From: Holothuria scabra
Taxonomy: Eukaryota > Echinodermata > Holothuroidea > Aspidochirotida > Holothuriidae
DNA: 64,000 nucleotides
Direction: 5' to 3'
Assembly (NCBI GenBank): GCA_037179385.1
Contig: CM074179.1
Location: 4,216,001-4,280,000 of the forward strand
Shown here: positions 57,645 to 64,000 of the stretch, one piece after another
Layout of the letters: each line of letters starts with the position of its first letter
How positions within the stretch are numbered: position 1 is the first letter of the stretch
Made by a program: the position numbers and the translations under genes
Notes under the pieces: generated by a model
What the model was told of the DNA's origin: nothing
Databases searched by the model: none
Seen by the model: only the letters and a program-made list of their open reading frames with translations

Positions 57645-57770
57645 TCACTTTGATCTTTCTTTTCTCTTGGATTTCTTCCCAGATGTTGTTTCTTGAGATT
57701 CTGATTTATCCACTACTTTCTGCCAATGTACTGCATTCTTTCTATAGATGGGCCACGGTGGTAATGTCAA
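57645..57770 (-). CDS. Putative terminal exon of an unidentified minus-strand gene
   Basis: The minus strand shows a strong acceptor (TTTTCTTCTTCACAG) before an open frame of 41 codons plus stop. It begins LTLPPWPIYRKNAVHWQKVV and ends in a lysine-arginine tail, TTSGKKSKRKERSK, that resembles a nuclear localisation signal. I do not recognise the family. The frame is phase 0 at its start, whereas the nearest upstream putative exon (62208-62276) ends in phase 1. At least one more exon must lie between, the gene is a different one, or the true frame is the short DITTVAHL-stop. The composition favours the long frame. Confidence 0.5.
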   Translation of the reverse strand: MTLPPWPIYRKNAVHWQKVVDKSESQETTSGKKSKRKERSK

Positions 57771-58796
57771 CTGTGAAGAAGAAAATGAACACAATAAAAC
57801 CAGGATTTCATCAGTGTCTCTTTTTTACTTTGTATTTTCACCCAAAATGCTGTCCTAACACAACACCACACAGATCCTATCCTTCAAAAAGTCACTCTGA
57901 ACAGATCAGATATTTTGTAAAACAGCATTTTATGCACTTCCAGGGGCGATGATCTGGTGTGACGATTGGGGTGGGGGGGCAATTCTTTTAACAGCTGTAA
58001 CCTGAGATCACATCTGCGTTGGGTCTTCTATAAGCAATCCTCCCACACATATATGAGCGCACACCTATATACACACAAACAAACCTACATACACACTAAC
58101 TTGTCGATGCACACAAAACATAGACACTGTAGATGACGAATTATAAATGCAATGTTATAACTTTAAGCACACTTTCCAACTTTTGGGGAAATCTATGTGT
58201 GTGACTATCTTAGCAAGCACCACCATCAGTTGGTGCGGAGCGTACAAGAAAATTTTTGTTATAAAAACCCTCCACATGAACAGAAATGGCACTTCTTGAG
58301 TGTTGTAAGCTACATGTACACAGCCATGAAATAAAGGTTCATTCTGCAATTTCTCAGTTACTGATAAAAATTCAATGTTTGACAAATGGTAATGCATAAC
58401 AGATGGGTTTTGAGACTGGGCCAAATCCCGTTGGGGGAGCTCTGAGGGGCTCTTAGATGGTGGCATTATCTGATACTACATATTCAATCCCTTTTCAGTT
58501 TTGGATTTTTATGCCTTTTAAACAGATATTCTGTCTTGTAATTAGGCAGGCAGCATTTTTGTACTATTGGGTGGGACTGAAGACTGCAGATACTTTGAAG
58601 TACTGCTGTGTAAGGTTTCTAAACCAGAAAGCCAAAAGGCGTAGTGATTCCTTGCTGCTGAAATGTAAGGCCTTTTTTCACATTGACATTGCTTTGCAAT
58701 GTTTTTCAATTAACAGGGCTCCATAATGTGCCCACAAAGTACACGTGCAAGGCATCCAATCTTCCTACATTGAGATCCCCCTTGCCCGTCGTGAAC
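57771..58796. other. Presumed intron; contains one GGAGCG module
   Basis: At 58196-58290 is a module with AGCAAGCACCACCATCAGTT, GGTGCGGAGCGTACAAGAAA and AGAAATGGCACTTC, in AAGCGGAGCG orientation. CAGGGGCGATGATCTGGTGT at 57942 resembles an element terminus. No exon was seen; an 89-codon frame at 58457-58726 is not recognised. Confidence 0.45.
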
Positions 58797-60365
58797 CCAA
58801 ATGACATTTTGACCTCCACCAAAAACTTCTGGGACCATGTATTCACTATGTGCAATCTACATGACAAGTAACTGTGTAGGAAAGCTTGTCAGGCTTTGAA
58901 CATGCTGACTCCAAATGAACTTTGACCTTTGGGAAAATCAATAGGGATCATCTACTAAATATGACCAATCCACATATTAAATATGAGCACAGTCACATGT
59001 ACCGTTCTTGAGAGTACCATGTTTACAAAGTTTTGACCTTTTGACCTCTCATGACCCCAAATGACCTTTGACCTCCACCAAAAACAATAGGGAACATCTA
59101 CTCAATATGGCCAACACACTCGGCAAATATGAGCACAGTCACATGTACCGTTTTTGAGATATTGTGTTTACGAAGTTTTGACCTTTTGACCTCTTGTGAC
59201 CCCAAATGACTTTTGACCTCCACCAAAAACAATAGGGATCATCTACTCAATATGGCCAATGCACACACCAAACATGAGATTACTCACACTTACTCTTCTT
59301 GAGAATCTGTGTTTACAAGCAATTTCTAAGGAATTTACCTATTGACCTCTCATGACCCCAAAAGACCTTTGACCTCCACGAAAATCGATAGGGATCATCT
59401 ATTAAATATGACCAACCCACCCACCAAATATGAGCATAGTCACATGTACCATTCTCGAGATATCGTGTTTACGAAGTTTTGACCTTTTGACCTCTGGTGA
59501 CCCCAAATGACCATTGATCTCCACGAAAATCGATAGGGATCATCTACTCAATATGGCCAATGCACACACTAAATATGACATTAGTCACACTTACCCTTCT
59601 TGAGATACCGTGTTTACAAGCAATTTCTAAGGAATTTACCTATTGACCTCTCGTGACCCCAAATGACCTTTGACCTCCACGAAAATCCATAGGGATCATC
59701 TACTCAATATGACCAACCCACACACCAAATATGAGCATCGTCACATGTACCGTTCTCGAGTTATCGTGTTTACGAAGTTTTGACCTTTTGACCTCTCTTG
59801 ACCCCAAATGACCTTTGATCTCCACCAAAAACAATAGGGAACATCTACTCAATATGACCAACCAACACACCAAACATGAGCATAGTCACGTGTACCGTTC
59901 TGAAGTTATCGTGTTTACGAAGTTTAGACCTTTTGACCTCTGGTGACCCCAACTGACCTTTGATCTCCACCAAAAACAATAGGGATCATCTACTCAACGT
60001 GGCCAACCCACACACCAAATATGAGATCAGTCACACTTACCCTTCTTGAGATACTGTGGTTACAAGCAATTTCTAGGAATTTACCTATTGACCTCTCGTG
60101 ACCCCAAATGACCTCTGACCTCCACGAAAATCAATAGGGACCATCTACTTAATATGACCAATCCACACACTAAATATGAGCATAGTCACATGTACCGTTC
60201 TCGAGATATCGTGTTTACAAGGTTTTGACCTTTTGACCTCTCGTGACCTCAAATGACCTTTGATCTCCACCAAAAACAATAGGGACCATCTACTCAATAT
60301 GACCAACCTACACACCAAATACAAGGTTAGTCACACTTACCCTTCTTGAGATATCGTGTTTACAA
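58797..60365. repeat. Dimeric satellite (145 + 156 bp) rich in TGACCT half-sites
   Basis: The landmark ATGACCTTTGACCTCC recurs at 59061, 59206, 59362, 59507, 59663, 59808, 59953, 60108 and 60253, spaced mostly in alternation at 145 and 155-156 bp. That indicates a higher-order unit of about 301 bp made of two diverged monomers. Each monomer continues CACCAAAAACAATAGGGA, TCATCTACTCAATATGRCCA, ATATGAGCA-AGTCACA and GTTTACGAAGTTTTGACC. More degenerate units extend left to about 58797. It is non-coding. Confidence 0.93.
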
Positions 60366-60375
60366 GCCAAAGCGT

Positions 60376-60422
60376 CACATACACACACACACATACATAC
60401 ACACACACACACACATACACAC
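60376..60422. repeat. (CA)n microsatellite
   Basis: An interrupted CA/ACAT run (ACACACACACACATACATAC, then ACACACACACACACACATAC) right after the last satellite unit. Confidence 0.95.
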
Positions 60423-60499
60423 AACATCACCATCGCATAGATTCCTTGCCTGTCATCCGCAAGGATTAAAAACCTTTCACTCAACATTTTTCTGCTCTT

Positions 60500-61159
60500 G
60501 GTTTTTAGATGTTGAGCTTGGTCAGTAGTTGGGACTTTTTGGTTTGTCCTGGTCTTATTATAGATAGAATATTTGCTCTTTCAGAGCATCTCCATGAGAG
60601 AATCAAGGGAGCAATCTTCATTCTCATTCTCCTCGTTATTTGTTTCCAGTTCACCATCACCTTAAGTTATGCCCCCAATTTCACTAGGTATTCTTTAGTT
60701 TGGGTGCTCTCTCAAAGGCTATGACTGAAAATTTGACACAGATTCTGATTTTTCCAAGAGTAAGTGCCAGTGTCTTAGCACTACAGGTTTTGTTTTAGCT
60801 CTTTGGTTTTTATACAGAGTATATTGTATCCTCGTTGCTTTAAATGGTCCTTTGAGGACTATGAGGCTTGATAATCTCATTGAAGGGCAGGTTATAGCAA
60901 AAAAAATGTCACCCCTACTTAGAGCAATTTAAAATTTATCCAATAGAGATCTATCGGAGAGGTTATTGATGGACTGCTGGGTTTGTTCCGCCTTCAGACA
61001 ACATTTGGCAGTTTCAACTTGGCCTTTTAAGGCTGTACACAAGTTTCTCCCCTTTTGAGGCCAGATAATGCTTTTACCAAAATGTGCAGGATTACCGAAG
61101 AAACTTGTGGGTACACAAGTTATGTGATGGCTAATTTTATCTCTAAGAGTGCTGTGCAT
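60500..61159 (-). pseudogene. Possible retroelement gag-like remnant
   Basis: A minus-strand frame (60929-61159) gives SFFGNPAHFGKSIIWPQKGR and a coiled-coil-like, Q- and K-rich end. Further along, about 60570-60655, another frame gives GDGELETNNEENENEDCSLD, then SLMEML and a stop. The polar composition and broken frames suggest an old capsid-type protein of a retroelement, but no diagnostic motif (CCHC knuckle, protease, reverse transcriptase) is present. It lies in the putative intron of the minus-strand gene. Host exons remain an alternative. Confidence 0.25.
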
Positions 61160-61379
61160 TTAACCCTTTGAGTGATCTATTCTTTAAAAGGCTAGCTCAA
61201 AACTGAGGGCAGACAGCATGGCTATGGTCTTTTATTAGGCCTTTGCAGCCAAAGTAAGAACAACTTCCTGTAAGTTGGATGAGCAAAACATCGCAAATCC
61301 TGTGTTCTTCTTTAGCAAGCACAGGAATGCGTGTGAGCGTGTGAAGGAACTGAAGTGCGTGTGACTTGGAAAGTTTGCT

Positions 61380-61684
61380 TTAGAGGCAGTCACTTGTCAC
61401 CCTAAACTTAAGTTTCAGTACACATGTATCAAAACTCTCAATTGGTACAGCTCTTTGATTGGCATCACATTCAAACAATGCATCATAGCTAAATTACACA
61501 GCATGGCCACTGAGAGTGTCTTGATTACACATTATGGACTTGTATGGCCACTGGGACAAGCCATCAAGCAATAAACTAGGATTGTGTCTGGATAAAGATG
61601 AGTTTTAGATAAATGTGGGAGGGTCTAGAAGTAAGTAGGTTGGGAGAATTGGAACTGTTTGGGATGATGAAAATATGCCTTTAA
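61380..61684 (-). mobile_element. TTAA-type MITE, copy 4 (about 305 bp)
   Basis: In reverse orientation it starts at TTAAAGGCATATTTTCATCA (complement of 61684 inward) and continues CAAACAGTTCCAATTCTCCC. The far end is TTAGAGGCAGTCACTTGTCA, with TTAA mutated to TTAG. The interior shares GATTGGCATCACATTCAAAC and TAATCAAGACACTC-type landmarks with the other copies. Confidence 0.72.
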
Positions 61685-62207
61685 ATAAGGCTAAATTGAT
61701 GTTTCATCGAAGTCACCTGCATACCACAGTGTTATATTTTGTTCACTCCCATTTTTTTTTTTAAATTTGCCTGGTCTATTCAGGGCAAAATGATATGTTT
61801 TTCTCTCCAAATATTTTCAATGGTGAAGTCATTGCCCCATGTCCTCCAGTGAAGCACCTGAGCAGTTCCTCTACTAATGCCATGACACCTCTTCTTAAAG
61901 TGTACCTGGGTTTAAGAATTAAAAAAATACTGTATGCTGTACACTGTATTATAGAGGTTGCAAAATGAATCTTTTTGTCCAACTCCCATTGTCATATCTT
62001 GTTCCTTTGCTGAGATATTACTGCAAATGCCAAAATTTATTCACTTACTGCAAAACAAAGTAGTCCATTGCACAATAATTTGTGACCTTCTTGTTGTACA
62101 ACTCTCATTACCTGCTCTGTTTCCCATTAAAATTAAAAGTGATTGATATGACCTTGTTTGCAAATTGCCTAGCATGTGTTTAGAGAGGGCTGTTTTAATC
62201 ACATCAC

Positions 62208-62276
62208 CTCTTGAGTTGACTGTATCACAGACATCTGTGAAGTGTACTTCATTCCCATCAAGTTCCTCTTGACACA
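62208..62276 (-). CDS. Putative exon c of an unidentified minus-strand gene
   Basis: A 69-nt exon after a CTCTACTGTAG acceptor. It codes CQEELDGNEVHFTDVCDTVN, then SR, read with two leading bases that complete a codon from the exon at 62356-62427. The donor GTGATG is weak. Phase agrees with the two exons before it, which is the main support. No family was recognised. Confidence 0.45.
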
Positions 62277-62355
62277 CTACAGTAGAGTATGTAAACTTAC
62301 TGTATGTAATATTAGATGTTGGAGAAATGATCAATTTTGACATTATGATTGAGAC

Positions 62356-62427
62356 CTTGCAATTTTCTTTGCATTTTCAGGTTTTCCTTGACTTGCTGCC
62401 AGAAGTTTTTCCCACAATTGTCATTGA
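62356..62427 (-). CDS. Putative exon b of an unidentified minus-strand gene
   Basis: A 72-nt exon with a good acceptor (CCTTCATCTTTGTGCAG) and a weak donor (GTCTCA). It codes NDNCGKNFWQQVKENLKMQR, then KLQ, after two bases completing the codon begun by exon 62768-62846, and ends with one base. The opposite strand also offers an AG acceptor (TTTGCATTTTCAG) and an open stretch here, so the strand is not certain. Confidence 0.45.
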
Positions 62428-62767
62428 CTGCACAAAGATGAAGGGAAAAAAAGGAAAATTTTTCTCATACTAACAAACTTTAGCTTTTACCAAATTCCCT
62501 GGAAAGGAGTCTCCTACCTTTTTCAAGTACCCTAAAAAAACATGACAAATTTTATAAAACTGCTGCCTTTAATCCTAAAGTTTGGAAATTTTTTTTTTTA
62601 ACCTGCCTTGCTATACTGTAATGATATTTTCAAAGCCAGCGAATTTGCTTTTCCAATAATTGTAAGTATTTATTCAAGATTTGATAATGTGATTTGTTTT
62701 TATATGTACTAGCATAGGCTAGCACTTAACACTTCTGGTAAACCTCAAAGTGTTTAACAATATGTAC

Positions 62768-62846
62768 CCTCTCTTGGGACAATCCCTCCCAGCTGGTTAA
62801 AACCATGCATGTTGCCATAATGCACACTACTGAATTGCAGCACCTT
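62768..62846 (-). CDS. Putative exon a of an unidentified minus-strand gene
   Basis: A 79-nt exon after a TTCAAGTTTTCAG acceptor and before a GTACAT donor. It codes KVLQFSSVHYGNMHGFNQLG, then GIVPRE, plus one base, in phase 0 at its start. The string FNQLGG recalls the start of the paired domain, but the following residues do not fit it. Exons a, b and c join in frame as 26, 24 and 23 codons. Upstream exons were not found before the window end. Confidence 0.5.
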
Positions 62847-63589
62847 CTGAAAACTTGAAATCTTGTGTCATGTTGCTGTTTCTGTGGATAGGGATGGGAT
62901 TTATATTCTGAGAGGTTGTGCATTGGTGCATGTCTAATCTCTCAAACAAGCCACTCAACTGATACTAGCAAGTGGCTCTTGAAATTTGTTGCAAAGAAGT
63001 TGCCTTCAGTGGACATTTATTAAGACTGGAGTGTGTTTGCTCAGAAGATTATGTACAGATAACAACTTTGGGGATAGGTGGAGAGAGCTGCAGATCTTCA
63101 GTTGGCAAACTGGTCCTGTAGTGACATATGTGTCATAATGACCTACAGCACTATACTGTGCCTCAGAGGTACCCATTTACTAGAACCCCTGGATGGGAAG
63201 CAATGGATGTGAAGTATCCTGTAAAGTACTTATCATCCGATTACTTCCCTTGGATCATTAGTTCAACGGCAGAGCTGATAGCCCAGTAAGATCTCATTTC
63301 TTGCACAAAAACAAAGTGCCATTGCTTTGTTTGTATATTGTGTATACTGTATTTTTCCAATTAATTATCACCTGTTTCCAATTAATTCTCATAGGGTCTA
63401 CTACTCTTTATTATGGGGTACAGTATATAAGCTCATTAGTACAGCACAAGCAGCTGCCATTTCCTTTCAGTTAATATGCACTGTACTGTAGCTATTACCT
63501 AAGAAAATTAAGGACCCAAGTAAATATTTCCGCATCCCCACTCCCACAAAAATGAACCATCTAGTCCTCCAACTCCATACTACGAATTG
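62847..63589. other. Interval without a supported exon
   Basis: A possible acceptor and a 59-nt open piece at 63057-63115 do not agree in phase with the exon at 62768-62846. No repeat boundary was recognised. Confidence 0.4.
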
Positions 63590-63869
63590 TTGTAGTCCAC
63601 AGGAATTCTCAATCAGCACAGCACTTTGATTTACAGCAATTTCAAAAAATGCAGAGTACCAAAACTTATATTACACACAGCATGTACTGTATTCAGAGGG
63701 TTTTGATTATACATTGGAGTCTTGTATTCTCAGGCCTGAAGTAATAGGTATAAAAAATAACGGAGATAGTGCCTCAATGAGCTTGAATTCCAGACAGTTG
63801 TTGGAGAGACATAGATAAGCTGGTTAAAGGGGAATTGTAACTGTTTGGGGTGAGAGGATTAGGCCTTTG
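63590..63869 (-). mobile_element. TTAA-type MITE, copy 5, left end unresolved
   Basis: The right end, GTTTGGGGTGAGAGGATTAG then GCCTTTG, is the complement of the family's left terminal repeat. Interior landmarks (GTTTTGATTATACATTGGAG, AGTACCAAAACTTATATTAC) match the other copies. The TTAA is not intact at this end. The left boundary could instead be the TTAA at 63508. Confidence 0.6.
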
Positions 63870-64000
63870 CTAAATACAGGTTTCATCTGTTGCAGACTCA
63901 ATATGACCCTCCAAGTGTCACATATGCACTCAGCACCAAGATTTACAGTACAATATTATACTGTGGTCATAAATGAAAAAATCCAAACTACATGGTTTAA

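Noticed and set aside
60500..61159. Further exons of the minus-strand host gene
   Set aside because: The two peptides lie in different frames with stops between and lack good splice sites; kept only as a weak gag-like remnant.
62768..62846. Paired-domain (PAX) start suggested by FNQLGG
   Set aside because: The residues after GG do not follow the paired-domain pattern, and neither do the next exons; the similarity is six residues only.
63057..63115. Possible exon TSLPTEDLQLSPPIPKVVI on the minus strand, upstream of 62768-62846
   Set aside because: Its phase (ends with one base) would put exon 62768-62846 into a frame with an early stop; the donor GTACAT is only fair.

Overview
This is an AT-rich window of animal nuclear DNA. 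It shows interrupted genes with consensus splice sites, an animal-type lipoxygenase, a CCR4-NOT subunit, a U2 snRNA fragment, several non-LTR retrotransposons, a Penelope-like remnant and many short inverted-repeat transposons. The repeat landscape is most reminiscent of a marine invertebrate deuterostome such as a sea cucumber or another echinoderm: many copies of a terminus reading like CAGTGGCGTAGCCAGG beside long G runs, and a TGACCTTTGACCT satellite. That placement is inference and was not tested.

Layout. Positions 1-3432 (minus strand) carry three internal exons of CNOT11, with an 88-bp satellite and a fold-back transposon in the introns. Positions 3.4-9.6 kb have no recognisable gene. 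Positions 9.6-27.4 kb form a dense transposon nest: two decayed CR1/jockey-like LINEs on the minus strand, an L2-like LINE 3' end followed by a U2 snRNA 5' fragment, a 1.2-1.4 kb inverted repeat pair, a 2.1 kb direct repeat pair whose second copy carries a precise nested insertion, and a perfect CAGT microsatellite. Positions 28.6-29.5 kb hold the 3' end of a Penelope-like element: a GIY-YIG endonuclease remnant, an inverted partial copy and a hammerhead ribozyme motif. Positions 31.0-33.05 kb hold an intact single-exon lipoxygenase. Positions 33-50 kb are mostly geneless, with repeats such as a 685-bp element with a 3-bp target duplication and a 1.1 kb array of degenerate hairpins. Positions 50.83-51.24 kb hold a small intact single-exon gene for an I-PpoI-like His-Me finger nuclease with every catalytic and zinc-ligand position present; a TTAA-flanked MITE abuts its stop codon. 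Positions 57.6-62.85 kb contain four putative minus-strand exons of an unidentified gene; three share compatible splice phases. A roughly 150-bp monomer satellite rich in nuclear-receptor half-sites lies in the interval between them.

The three best-supported host or domesticated genes (CNOT11, lipoxygenase, His-Me nuclease) have unrelated jobs and no operon-like link. CNOT11 belongs to cytoplasmic mRNA decay, and the lipoxygenase to polyunsaturated fatty acid oxidation. The nuclease is most simply a former selfish endonuclease that is free-standing here. The rest is mobile and satellite DNA.
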